Part shown: positions 1 through 8,799 of the stretch, one piece after another
How the letters are laid out: each line of letters opens with the position of its first letter
Position numbering within the stretch: position 1 is the stretch's first letter
Assembly: GCA_910587715.1 (NCBI GenBank)
Contig: CAJUMV010000052.1
Coordinates: 1 to 27,378 of the forward strand
Source: an uncultured Lachnospiraceae bacterium
GTDB lineage: Bacteria > Bacillota > Clostridia > Lachnospirales > Lachnospiraceae
Direction: 5' to 3'
DNA: 27,378 nucleotides
Notes under the pieces: generated by a model
Database searches by the model: none
Told to the model about the DNA's origin: nothing
The model's input: only the letters and a program-made list of their open reading frames with translations
Position numbers and translations under genes: made by a program

Positions 1-1647
1 AATCTTTTTCGAGTCGACCTCGCCCTTGGAAAGCAAGACAATGGTTTCCACATGCCCCGTCCCCCCAAACTGGTCCACAGCCCCAACCCTCTTCAACTCA
101 TATCCACCCACACACAACACCTTCAGATCCCTCGCCAGCGTTGCCGGGTCGCAGCTCACATAGACAATCCGTTCCGGCTGCATGGCAAGCATGGTTTCCA
201 GACACTTCTCATCACAGCCTTTCCGGGGCGGATCCACTACAATCACATCGGGATGCCGCATCCGCTCGCGCACCAAAGTCTCCGTCTCTTCTGCCCTGCC
301 GTTGTCCTTCCCATTTTCCGCTTCTGCCTTTCCGCTCTCTAAACTGCCGCTTCCGCTGTCCCCCTTATAAAACCCCGGCAGCACTTCCTCCGCCTTCCCC
401 ACAAAAAACTCTACGTTCGTTATCCTGTTTCTGCGGGCGTTCTCCCGCGCGTCCTCAATCGCCTGCGGCACGATCTCCACTCCGTATACCTTCTTCGCCC
501 GTTTCGCCATAAAAAGGGAAATTGTCCCAATGCCGCAATACAAATCCCATACGGTTTCCTTTCCCGTCAATCCGGCATATTCCAGTGCAAGGGCATAGAG
601 CTTTTCCGTCTGTCCGGGATTCACCTGATAAAAGGACAAGGGTGAAATACGAAACGTGATCTTCTCTTCCCCTTCCGCGTTCCCGCCCTCCATATTCTCA
701 ACTCCGAAATCCGCCGCATTCAACACGCGGAGGCTGTCCTCCATCCACCCACTGCCCCAGAGCACCCGTATTTCCTGCCCCATAATCACATTCGTCTTTT
801 CTTTATTAATACTAATCGAAATGCTGACAATCCTCTTACGCGGCGTTTCCCGCTCTTCCTCTTGCACAGTCTGCTCACACGTACCAGGAGACACTTCGCC
901 ATCCAGCACTACTTTCTCCAGCTCCACCTTCAGCAGCTTCTCCACCAGCTTATCCTCCGCCGGCAGCTTTTTCCCATTGATCACGAGACACACCATAATC
1001 TCCCCGGAAGCAAATCCCGTGCGGATGAGCACATGGCGCACCAAGCCTTCCCCCGTGCTTTCCCGATAGGCGCTCACGCCGTTCTCTTTCATGTAGGCAA
1101 GAACGGCCTCCAAAATGAATTTATTTTCAGGCGGTCCCAGCGGACAGTCCGTATTGGCAATAATATCATGGGTTCTTCCCGCATAAAAGCCGACAACAAG
1201 ATTCCCCGCCCTGTCATATCCCACGGGATACTGTGCCTTATTGCGGTAATGCCACGGCTCCTTCATACCCACAATCGGCTCCATAACTTTATCGAGCTGT
1301 TCCGGTGAAAAACCGCCAATTCTCTGCAAATGATTACGCACTTTATTCTGTTTATAGACAAGCTGTCTCTCATAGCTCATGGCCTGAATCTGACAGCCGC
1401 CGCATTGTCTGTGAAAGGGGCATTTCGGCTCCACACGAAAAGGAGAAGGCGTCACCACCTTCTCTACTCTCGCGTAACCATAGTTTTTTTTGCATTTCGT
1501 GATACGCGCTTCTATCACATCCCCAATCACAGCGTCTTTTACAAACAAAGTATAACCGTCCGCCCTGCCGATGCCCTCGCCGTCATTTCCGATATCCTCT
1601 ATCGTAATTGTCACAATATCATTCTTTTTATATGTATTATATTCCAT
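1..1647 (-). CDS. rlmD: 23S rRNA m5U methyltransferase, TrmA/RlmD (RlmCD) family; 3' end cut by window edge
   Basis: SAM-dependent enzyme that makes 5-methyluridine in 23S rRNA. Gram-positive members usually modify both U747 and U1939; that dual role is family knowledge, not seen here. Order in the 549 visible residues: N-terminal TRAM-like domain (1-65); 4Fe-4S cysteines C76, C82, C85 (CxxxxxCGGC) and C168 (NTDCPLGP); SAM-binding motif DLYCGIGTISL; DPPRKGCDE; and the catalytic-cysteine motif YVSCDPATLARDL. The frame is still open at base 1, at LLSKGEVDSKKI, so only a short tail should be missing. The start at 1647 follows AGGATAGGG. The gene lies 35 bases after yhaM and is probably co-transcribed with it. 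Two hydrophilic Glu/Gly/Ser-rich insertions (about residues 246-272 and 426-462) make it longer than typical homologues of about 450-470 residues. Confidence 0.9.
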   Translation of the reverse strand, partial: MEYNTYKKNDIVTITIEDIGNDGEGIGRADGYTLFVKDAVIGDVIEARITKCKKNYGYARVEKVVTPSPFRVEPKCPFHRQCGGCQIQAMSYERQLVYKQNKVRNHLQRIGGFSPEQLDKVMEPIVGMKEPWHYRNKAQYPVGYDRAGNLVVGFYAGRTHDIIANTDCPLGPPENKFILEAVLAYMKENGVSAYRESTGEGLVRHVLIRTGFASGEIMVCLVINGKKLPAEDKLVEKLLKVELEKVVLDGEVSPGTCEQTVQEEERETPRKRIVSISISINKEKTNVIMGQEIRVLWGSGWMEDSLRVLNAADFGVENMEGGNAEGEEKITFRISPLSFYQVNPGQTEKLYALALEYAGLTGKETVWDLYCGIGTISLFMAKRAKKVYGVEIVPQAIEDARENARRNRITNVEFFVGKAEEVLPGFYKGDSGSGSLESGKAEAENGKDNGRAEETETLVRERMRHPDVIVVDPPRKGCDEKCLETMLAMQPERIVYVSCDPATLARDLKVLCVGGYELKRVGAVDQFGGTGHVETIVLLSKGEVDSKKI

Positions 1648-1682
1648 AAACTGCCCTATCCTATTTTATTGTTTCTTCGCAT

Positions 1683-2627
1683 TTATTCCAGACTGGTTCC
1701 CCGCAGATTCGACTCAAACAATCGATTATACCCGAGCCACCCCTTCTCCGTGCTGCCCTCCAGAATTTCCGCAAAGGTCTCCATCTTCGCATCCACATTA
1801 TCGGCAAAATTTAAAGCCACCGCTTCCACAATCGCGGGCTTCTTAGGGGAACCGAACTCAAATTCCCCGTGATGGGAAAGAATGCAGTGCTTCAGCTCAT
1901 TAGCAAGCAGCGGCGGAAATCCGGCTATCTCCCTCACCTTCTCCCCAATCATTTCGCTGCCAATCACGATATGACCGAGAAACTGTCCGTCATCGGTATA
2001 ATCATTCTGCGGAAAAAGCGACAATTCCTTTACTTTCCCGATATCATGACAGATTGCTGCCGTAATGAGCAAATCCCTGTTTAACACCGGATACTGGGTA
2101 CAAAAATAATCGCAGAGCTTTGTCACCGCCAGCGTATGCTGCAATAAACCGCCCACAAATCCATGGTGTACCGTCTTTGCCGCCGAGGACTGCCGGAAAG
2201 CCTTAATAAATGTCTCATCTTTTACAAAAAAGGCTTCCAGTAATTGATGCAGGTAAGGATTTTTGACACTTGCCGCCAAATCCAGCAGCTCTTTCATCAT
2301 ATCCGCCGATTTAAATTTGCTGACGGGAAGATACTCCGCCGGGTCGTACTCGCCTTCCCTGCATTTGCGTACGCGCTTTACGTTGACCTGCAGTGCTCCC
2401 TGAAAGCTGGTCACATCGCCGTGTACCTCTATGTAATCCATACTGTCAAAGTCTTCTATCCCCGCATTGTTGGGGTCCCATATCTTGGCGTCTATGGTGC
2501 CTGTCTTATCCTGCAAGATCACATTGTCATAGGGTTTCCCGTTTTTCGTCACCGCCAACTGTTTATGCTTGCACAGATATATGTCAAACATTTTGTCACT
2601 TTCCTTGTAATCTTTGATATATTTCAT
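1683..2627 (-). CDS. yhaM: 3'-5' exoribonuclease YhaM family (OB fold plus HD domain)
   Basis: 314 residues, the same length as Bacillus subtilis YhaM, a 3'-5' exoribonuclease in RNA turnover. The N-terminal half is an OB-type nucleic-acid-binding domain (residues about 10-95, with VILQDKTGTIDAKIWDP). The C-terminal half is a metal-dependent HD phosphohydrolase domain with HHGFVGGLLQHTL, the HD pair in AAICHDIGKVKEL, and LKHCILSHHGEFEFGSPKKP. The start at 2627 is preferred over an in-frame upstream start at 2690 because it has AAAGGA eight bases upstream and gives the family N-terminus MKYIKDYKESDKM. It is followed after 55 bases by the rRNA methyltransferase and preceded after 74 bases by the HtrA-like gene, all on one strand with no terminator between them. 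Confidence 0.92.
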   Translation of the reverse strand: MKYIKDYKESDKMFDIYLCKHKQLAVTKNGKPYDNVILQDKTGTIDAKIWDPNNAGIEDFDSMDYIEVHGDVTSFQGALQVNVKRVRKCREGEYDPAEYLPVSKFKSADMMKELLDLAASVKNPYLHQLLEAFFVKDETFIKAFRQSSAAKTVHHGFVGGLLQHTLAVTKLCDYFCTQYPVLNRDLLITAAICHDIGKVKELSLFPQNDYTDDGQFLGHIVIGSEMIGEKVREIAGFPPLLANELKHCILSHHGEFEFGSPKKPAIVEAVALNFADNVDAKMETFAEILEGSTEKGWLGYNRLFESNLRGTSLE

Positions 2628-2701
2628 CGTATTATCCTTTCCTTTCTGTTTCCCGTCAAACCGAACTTTCCCCTTCCGATTACATCGCACGCTTGAAACG
2701 T

Positions 2702-4081
2702 CTACCAGCTCCCCAGTGTCACATCCACACTCATCTCATGTCCCTGTCTCGTCAGAGTGACTGTCAGCACGTCCTCCGGCTTCGATGACTGCAAAATCCC
2801 CAGAAGCTCATTGTAAGTCGTAATCTGCGTATTCCCTACTCTGGTCACCACGTCGCCGCTCTGAATCCCTGCCGCCATAGCAGGCGAGTCTATCTCAATC
2901 TCTCTGATATACGCGCCCGCCGGGGTATTAATCTGTGTGTCCTCAATGGCTTCCTTCGGCACATCCGCCCCGTGTACGCCCAGATATGCGCGCTCCTTAT
3001 CGTTGGACATCTGCTCAATCGTGCGTTTCAGCTCCGTAATTCCGTATGCCGTAAGGAGATTACTCATATCGTTTCCGGTATTGACATTATCTATGATGCC
3101 AATCACCATGCCTTTTAAATTAATCAATATGCCTGTGGCATTGCGGCTCCCGTAAATATCAGTTGTAATTTTCTTATAAGCCGCGTCCGGCAGGTCAATC
3201 ACCGTCCCCGTAGAGGTCACCATGCCATAGCTGATGGAACCGCTGGTACCCAGAGGACTTCCAAGCGCCACCACCGGCATTCCGAGCAGATTCACGGTAT
3301 TGGAACTGCCCAGCTCCGCAATGTCAATTTTATCCATGGTTTCTGCACCGACAGACGTAAGCGGCACGGAGAGAATTGCCAGTCCTGTATTGACATCCTT
3401 CTGCACAAGCTCCGCTTCCACCTGCGTCTGGTCGCAGAATGTCACTTCTATGCTGTCCGCCCCATTTAAACTTCCCGCGCTGACTAAGATAAGCAGTGCT
3501 TTCTCGTTATTCGCGACGATTACGCCGGAAGCCGACGCCACATTTTCATAGATGTTGTTGAACCAATCCACATCCGAAGTAACGCCCGCCACGGTTACCA
3601 CCGCACGGCAAGTCTCTTCCGCCAGTTTCCGCCGTTCTTCATAGAGCGCCTGATAATCTTCCAGCGTAAGCTCCCTGTCAACCTGCGACAGCACTTCCTG
3701 AATCTGTTCATCCACCATCTCCAAATCCACCGGATCCGGCGCCTGTGGTTCCGCATCCTCCTCGGTCACCAGCATATCTTCCGGTTTCATCTCTTCAATC
3801 GGTGTTTCCTCCGGAAACGCGACCTCCTTTGGCTCTTCCTCCGGATAGAGACGGTTGCTGATTACCGGCTCCAGCACCAGAAAAGTAATGCACGCCACCA
3901 GACCGAACACTACCGCCATCACAGCGGTAATCACCGTTCTGCGGAGCAGTTTTTTCTTATTGACGGGCTTTTGCTTAATCTTTTCCCGCATAAACTCCGC
4001 CTGCACGGAAGGCGTATACTCCGCCTGCTCTTTGACGGGCGCTTCCTCCGCTCTATTTTGTTCTTTTTCCTGCTCAGACAT
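2702..4081 (-). CDS. HtrA/DegP-like membrane protein with PDZ domain and degenerate protease active site
   Basis: 459 residues: a charged cytoplasmic N-terminus, one membrane segment (about 48-70), an acidic linker (80-125), a trypsin-like domain (about 155-355) and a PDZ domain (about 363-455, with SPAMAAGIQSGDVVTRVGN). The fold is recognisable from ALGSPLGTSGSISYGMVTS and INLKGMVIGI. All three catalytic positions appear lost. The GNSGGPL serine motif is replaced by NATGIL (about 314-319), the TNxHV histidine segment by LLILVSAGS, and the DLAVLKV aspartate by TGLAILSV. It is therefore best read as a pseudoprotease or extracytoplasmic binding protein, not an active HtrA. The start at 4081 has GGAGGG seven bases upstream; a start at 4117 would add 12 residues and lacks a site. 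A good promoter lies just upstream. Confidence 0.88.
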   Translation of the reverse strand: MSEQEKEQNRAEEAPVKEQAEYTPSVQAEFMREKIKQKPVNKKKLLRRTVITAVMAVVFGLVACITFLVLEPVISNRLYPEEEPKEVAFPEETPIEEMKPEDMLVTEEDAEPQAPDPVDLEMVDEQIQEVLSQVDRELTLEDYQALYEERRKLAEETCRAVVTVAGVTSDVDWFNNIYENVASASGVIVANNEKALLILVSAGSLNGADSIEVTFCDQTQVEAELVQKDVNTGLAILSVPLTSVGAETMDKIDIAELGSSNTVNLLGMPVVALGSPLGTSGSISYGMVTSTGTVIDLPDAAYKKITTDIYGSRNATGILINLKGMVIGIIDNVNTGNDMSNLLTAYGITELKRTIEQMSNDKERAYLGVHGADVPKEAIEDTQINTPAGAYIREIEIDSPAMAAGIQSGDVVTRVGNTQITTYNELLGILQSSKPEDVLTVTLTRQGHEMSVDVTLGSW

Positions 4082-4105
4082 AGTACCGCCCTCCGAATAT
4101 GATTG

Positions 4106-4134
4106 ATTATACCACACCCCTTAATGCATGACAA
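4106..4134 (-). promoter_or_regulatory. Sigma-A-type promoter for the HtrA-like gene
   Basis: Read on the minus strand: -35 TTGTCA (4129-4134), a 17-base spacer, and -10 TATAAT (4106-4111), preceded by TGG as an extended -10. Transcription would begin near 4099, giving a leader of about 18 bases that contains the GGAGGG ribosome binding site. Confidence 0.75.
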
Positions 4135-4238
4135 GAAACCGCGTCGGGCAGACTGTTTGGCATTCCCAATAGTAATTTCCTTTATTTTGTGGTAGGATAA
4201 TGCTTAGAACAGAAACACTGATGAAATAAGAGGTACTT

Positions 4239-6614
4239 ATGAACAGCAAAGTATTACGGGTTTTAGAATATCATAAAATTATCGACCGGCTGACGGAAAA
4301 AGCATCCTCCGAACCGGGCAAACGGCTTACGGCGGCGCTTGTTCCCATGACGGATTTAGAGGAAATCCGGACGGCACAGACGCAGACGGCGGACGCTCTC
4401 GGGCGTCTTTTTGCCAAAGGCTCCACGTCCTTTGGCAGCAACAAAGATTTAGGCATGAGTCTGAAATCGTTAGAGGTGGGAAGCGTTCTTTCCATCACAG
4501 AGCTTTTGCGCATTGCATCTTTCCTGGAAAACGTGAACCGCATTAAAGCCTACGGGCGCAGGGACCGGGACGACATTCCCGGCGATTCACTGGACATTTA
4601 TTTTGACAGTCTGGAGCCGCTCACACCTCTGGCAAATGAGATTAATCGCTGCATTCTCTCTGAGGAAGAGATTGCCGACGACGCAAGCCCGGCACTCAAG
4701 CGCATCCGGCGCAGCATGGTTATCACTAACGATCGGATTCACTCGCAGTTATCTTCCATGATAAACGGTTCCCTGCGCACCTATCTGCAGGACGCCGTGG
4801 TGACCATGCGCGACAACCGTTACTGCATCCCTGTGAAGTCCGAATACAAAGGACAGGTGCCGGGCATGGTGCACGACCAGTCCTCCACCGGCTCCACTTT
4901 CTTCATAGAGCCTGCGGCTGTTGTCAATCTGAACAACGAATTGAAGGAATTGTCCATAAAAGAACAGGAAGAAATCGAGGCAATTCTCGCTTCTCTGAGT
5001 GCGCAGGCGGCGGCGTATACGGACGCGCTTGCCCTGAATCAGGAATCCATGACCATGCTGGACTTTATCTTCGCCAAGGCGTCCCTTGCCATGGAGCAGA
5101 ACGCCACCATGCCGCTTTTTAACACGGAGCACCGGATACACATCCGCAAGGGGCGGCATCCGCTGATTGATAAGAAAACAGTGGTGCCCGTAGATATTTT
5201 CCTGGGCATCGACTTTGACCTGCTTATCATCACGGGACCGAACACCGGCGGTAAAACCGTGGCGCTGAAAACGGTAGGGCTTCTGACCCTGATGGGGCAG
5301 GCTGGACTGCACATCCCCGCGCTGGACCGCTCGGAGCTTTCCATTTTCAGGGAAGTCTATGCGGATATCGGGGACGAGCAGAGCATCGAGCAGAGTCTCT
5401 CCACGTTTTCTTCCCATATGACGAGCATCGTGTCTATTTTGCAGGAGGCGGACGCAGATTCCCTCTGTCTTTTTGACGAGCTGGGCGCAGGCACGGACCC
5501 CACCGAGGGCGCGGCGCTTGCTATTTCCGTTCTGGATCATCTGCATGGCAGGGGCATCCGCACTATGGCTACCACGCATTACAGTGAGCTGAAGGTTTAT
5601 GCGCTTTCCACGCCTTTCGTAGAAAACGCCTGCTGCGAATTTAACGTGGAGACGCTTCGTCCTACCTACCGGCTTTTAATCGGCATACCCGGCAAGAGCA
5701 ACGCCTTTGCGATTTCTTCCCGTCTGGGTCTGCCGGATTACATCATAGAAGATGCTAAGCGGCACATTACGCAGGACAAAGAGAGCTTTGAGGACCTGCT
5801 CGCCAATCTGGAAAACAGCCGTCTGACCATAGAAAAGGAGCAGGCGGAAATCGAAGCCTACAAGCGGGAGGTGCAGGCGTTAAAGGAGAAGCTGGAATCC
5901 AAGCAGGAAAAAATCGACCAGTCCCGCGACCGCATTATCAGGCAGGCAAACGAGGAAGCCCGCGAAATCCTACAAAATGCAAAGGAACTGGCGGACGAGA
6001 CCATCCGTACTTTTCAAAAAGCAGGCACTTCCTCTTCCATCAAAGATTTGGAGAAATCGCGCCGCAAGGTACACGATAAAATTTCAGAGAAAAATGAAAA
6101 GCTCGCACTGAAAAGCGAAAATCCCTCCCACAAGGTGCTTAAACCGAACCAGATTCGGCTGGGTGACAGTGTGAAGATTGTCTCCATGGGGTTAAAGGGC
6201 AGTGTCAGCTCCCTTCCTGATAAAAACGGCAGGTTATTTGTCCAGTGCGGCATTATCCGCTCTCAGGTATCGCTGTCGGACTTGGTTCTGCTTGAGGAGG
6301 AGACGGTTAAAACAGAAAAAATGCAGCGCAGTTCTTCCGGCAAGCTAAAAATGTCCAAATCCTACTCTGTCTCCACGGAAATCAACCTTCTCGGCAAGAC
6401 GGTGGACGAAGCGCTCTCCGAGCTCGACAAATATCTGGACGACGCTTATCTGGCGCATTTACCCAGCGTCCGCATCGTGCACGGCAAGGGAACGGGGGCG
6501 CTAAGGAAAGCCGTGCAGGGATATCTGCGCAAAAACCGGGTCATCAAAAGTTTTCGGCTGGGTGAATTTGGGGAGGGTGACGCGGGCGTTACCATCGCGG
6601 AATTTAAAGATTGA
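4239..6614 (+). CDS. mutS2: MutS2 ATPase/Smr endonuclease
   Basis: 791 residues, full length for MutS2, which acts on recombination intermediates and, in Bacillus, on collided ribosomes; it is not a mismatch-repair MutS. Order: MutS core/clamp helices (1-320); ATPase with Walker A GPNTGGKT (about 333-340) and Walker B LCLFDELGAGTDPTEG (about 409-424); a long charged coiled coil (about 510-620); a linker KOW-like segment (about 630-685); and a C-terminal Smr domain (about 713-791) with HGKGTGALR. The Smr entry motif reads EINLLGKT, with Asn where many homologues have Asp (LDLxG). The start at 4239 follows AGAGG by six bases. Divergent from the HtrA-like gene; the two-component genes follow after 10 bases. 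Confidence 0.95.
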   Translation: MNSKVLRVLEYHKIIDRLTEKASSEPGKRLTAALVPMTDLEEIRTAQTQTADALGRLFAKGSTSFGSNKDLGMSLKSLEVGSVLSITELLRIASFLENVNRIKAYGRRDRDDIPGDSLDIYFDSLEPLTPLANEINRCILSEEEIADDASPALKRIRRSMVITNDRIHSQLSSMINGSLRTYLQDAVVTMRDNRYCIPVKSEYKGQVPGMVHDQSSTGSTFFIEPAAVVNLNNELKELSIKEQEEIEAILASLSAQAAAYTDALALNQESMTMLDFIFAKASLAMEQNATMPLFNTEHRIHIRKGRHPLIDKKTVVPVDIFLGIDFDLLIITGPNTGGKTVALKTVGLLTLMGQAGLHIPALDRSELSIFREVYADIGDEQSIEQSLSTFSSHMTSIVSILQEADADSLCLFDELGAGTDPTEGAALAISVLDHLHGRGIRTMATTHYSELKVYALSTPFVENACCEFNVETLRPTYRLLIGIPGKSNAFAISSRLGLPDYIIEDAKRHITQDKESFEDLLANLENSRLTIEKEQAEIEAYKREVQALKEKLESKQEKIDQSRDRIIRQANEEAREILQNAKELADETIRTFQKAGTSSSIKDLEKSRRKVHDKISEKNEKLALKSENPSHKVLKPNQIRLGDSVKIVSMGLKGSVSSLPDKNGRLFVQCGIIRSQVSLSDLVLLEEETVKTEKMQRSSSGKLKMSKSYSVSTEINLLGKTVDEALSELDKYLDDAYLAHLPSVRIVHGKGTGALRKAVQGYLRKNRVIKSFRLGEFGEGDAGVTIAEFKD

Positions 6615-6624
6615 GGAGGTTATC

Positions 6625-7335
6625 ATGATAAATAAGCAAAAAATCTTAATCGTGGATGATGACAACAATATCGCGGAACTGATTTCTCTCTATCTGACAA
6701 AGGAGTGCTTTGAAACCATGATTGTCAACGACGGAGAATCCGTTCTGGCGGCAATAGACAGCTTCGAGCCGAACCTGATGCTCCTTGATTTGATGCTGCC
6801 GGGCATCGATGGCTATCAGGTCTGCCGGGAAGTGCGCTCAAAATCTACGCTCCCCATTATCATGCTTTCCGCCAAAGGCGAGGTCTTTGACAAAGTGCTG
6901 GGGCTGGAGCTGGGCGCGGACGACTACGTGGAAAAGCCCTTTGACTCCAAAGAGCTGGTGGCACGGGTCAAAGCGGTGCTCCGCCGTTACAAACCGGCGG
7001 TGGCGGAGCCGAAACCTTCCGACGTGAAGAGCGTGGAATATCCGGATTTGATTATCAACCAGACCAATTATTCCGTTATCTATATGGGAGAAACCATCGA
7101 ACTGCCGCCCAAGGAGCTGGAGCTTCTCTACTTCCTTGCTTCCTCTCCGAACCATGTCTTTTCCAGAGAGCAGCTTTTGGACCAGATATGGGGATATGAG
7201 TACCTTGGGGACAGCCGCACGATAGACGTGCATATCAAGCGGCTCCGCAACAAGATTAAAGACCACGAAAGCTGGCGCATCGCTACTATTTGGGGCGTCG
7301 GTTACAAATTTGAAGTGCGCGAAAAGAGATTCTGA
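6625..7335 (+). CDS. OmpR/PhoB-family response regulator
   Basis: 236 residues. The receiver domain (1-118) has the acidic pocket D11-D13, phospho-acceptor D55 (LLDLMLPG) and K104 (EKPFDSKEL). The winged-helix DNA-binding domain (about 135-233) includes LPPKELELLYFLA and SRTIDVHIKRLRNKI. The start at 6625 has GAGGAGG seven bases upstream. A longer reading from 6562 would overlap the end of mutS2 and lacks a ribosome site. The gene starts 10 bases after mutS2 and ends one base before the histidine kinase start, so the three genes are likely one transcript and this protein is the partner of that kinase. The target genes are unknown. Confidence 0.93.
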   Translation: MINKQKILIVDDDNNIAELISLYLTKECFETMIVNDGESVLAAIDSFEPNLMLLDLMLPGIDGYQVCREVRSKSTLPIIMLSAKGEVFDKVLGLELGADDYVEKPFDSKELVARVKAVLRRYKPAVAEPKPSDVKSVEYPDLIINQTNYSVIYMGETIELPPKELELLYFLASSPNHVFSREQLLDQIWGYEYLGDSRTIDVHIKRLRNKIKDHESWRIATIWGVGYKFEVREKRF

Positions 7336-7336
7336 T

Positions 7337-8761
7337 ATGCGAAAGACACTGTACCTAAAATTAATATTGGCTTACATCATTTTCGGGCTGTTCGGCTTCG
7401 TGGTGGTCGCCACTTTTGTGTCCGACATGACCTTCAACCATCTCACCAAGGAAAAGGCTGACGCTCTTTACCGGGAAGCCACGCTGATTGCCAACACCTA
7501 CGCCACCGACTTGTACAATACGGAAGTGTCTCTGGAAACGGTAAAAACACAGCTCGATGCGCTGGATACTTATTTAAACGCTACCATCTGGATTATCAAT
7601 CCTTCCGGACGTATGGTCTTAGACTCTTCCGCCCCGGTGGATGTGGAAAACGAGGTCGTGGTGGAAAATTTCGACCCTACCATTACCGCAGGTTCTTACT
7701 ATACGGTGGGCGACTTTTTCCGCACCTTTGACGAGGAGATGCTGAGTGTCTTTGCCCCTATTACTTCCGATTATAAAGTGAAGGGCTATGTGGTAATCCA
7801 CACTTCCCTCGGCAGCATACAAACCGAGACAAACCAGCTCTTAAATATTTCCTATATCATGCTGCTGATCCTCTTTTTACTGTCCCTGATCATCCTGATT
7901 TTTTTCACGGAAATGGTTTATATTCCCCTGCGCAAAATCACGGAAGCGACAGAGCAGTACGCCAGCGGCAATATGCACTATGAATTCAGTGTGGAAAGCG
8001 AGGACGAAATGGGCTATCTTGCTGCCACCCTGTCCTACATGGCAAGCGAAATCGCCCGCTCGGAGGATGACCAGAAAAAGTTTGTGGCAAACGTTTCCCA
8101 CGACTTCCGTTCCCCCCTGACTTCCATCGAAGGTTATCTGAAAGCTATGCTCGACGGTACGATTCCTCCGGAAATGTACGAAAAATACTTAAATATTGTG
8201 TTGAATGAAACAAGCCGTCTGACGAAGCTGACAAACAGCCTCCTGACCCTCAATAACCTGAATACAAAGGGAATCATGTTAAATAGGACGGACTTCGAGA
8301 TTAACACCGTCATCCGCAATGTTGCCGCCACCTTCGAGGGCACCTGCCGCCAGAAAATGATCGGCATCGAGCTGATTCTCACGGGCGACGAGATGTACGT
8401 GGTCGCGGACATGGATAAAATCCAGCAGGTTTTATATAACCTACTGGATAACGCCATTAAGTTCAGCCATCACGATTCCCTTATCAAAATCGAAACGACG
8501 GAAAAGCACAATAAAATTTTTATCAGCGTGAAAGACACCGGAATCGGCATTCCGAAAGATGATTTGAAGCTGATTTGGAACCGCTTTTACAAATCCGACC
8601 TCTCCAGAGGAAAAGACAAAAAGGGTACAGGGCTCGGTCTGTCCATCACAAAGGAAATCATACAGGCACACGGGGAAAACATCAACGTCATCAGTACGGA
8701 GGGCGTGGGAACCGAATTTATCTTTTCCCTGCCAAAATCCGAGGTAGAAGACGACGATTAA
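7337..8761 (+). CDS. Membrane sensor histidine kinase
   Basis: 474 residues. TM1 (about 8-30), an extracytoplasmic sensor region of about 140 residues, TM2 (about 172-190), HAMP (about 191-240), and HisKA with the phospho-acceptor H255 in ANVSHDFRSPLTS. The HATPase domain has N box YNLLDNAIKFS, G1 VKDTGIGIPKDD, F box RFYKSD and G2 GTGLGLSITKEI. The sensor loop resembles PAS-like (PhoR/WalK-type) folds only in size; no ligand can be proposed. The start at 7337 leaves a one-base gap after the response regulator stop; the site upstream is only the weak GAAAAGAG, consistent with translational coupling. Converges on trmL. Confidence 0.92.
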   Translation: MRKTLYLKLILAYIIFGLFGFVVVATFVSDMTFNHLTKEKADALYREATLIANTYATDLYNTEVSLETVKTQLDALDTYLNATIWIINPSGRMVLDSSAPVDVENEVVVENFDPTITAGSYYTVGDFFRTFDEEMLSVFAPITSDYKVKGYVVIHTSLGSIQTETNQLLNISYIMLLILFLLSLIILIFFTEMVYIPLRKITEATEQYASGNMHYEFSVESEDEMGYLAATLSYMASEIARSEDDQKKFVANVSHDFRSPLTSIEGYLKAMLDGTIPPEMYEKYLNIVLNETSRLTKLTNSLLTLNNLNTKGIMLNRTDFEINTVIRNVAATFEGTCRQKMIGIELILTGDEMYVVADMDKIQQVLYNLLDNAIKFSHHDSLIKIETTEKHNKIFISVKDTGIGIPKDDLKLIWNRFYKSDLSRGKDKKGTGLGLSITKEIIQAHGENINVISTEGVGTEFIFSLPKSEVEDDD

Positions 8762-8769
8762 AGATGTTA

Positions 8770-8799
8770 CTATGCTGGTGGCAGCTACCGCCAGCATAG
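8770..8799. terminator. Hairpin between convergent histidine kinase and trmL genes
   Basis: A 12-base-pair stem with one G-T wobble (8770-8781 with 8788-8799, arms CTATGCTGG and CCAGCATAG) and a six-base loop. It sits between the two converging genes and its right part encodes the last TrmL residues. Neither side has a strong T tract, so its use as a bidirectional terminator is an inference from position. Confidence 0.5.

Noticed and set aside
4749..5579. A 276-codon open frame on the minus strand
   Set aside because: It lies entirely within mutS2, has no ribosome site or recognisable domain, and reads as an antisense shadow of a strongly conserved gene.
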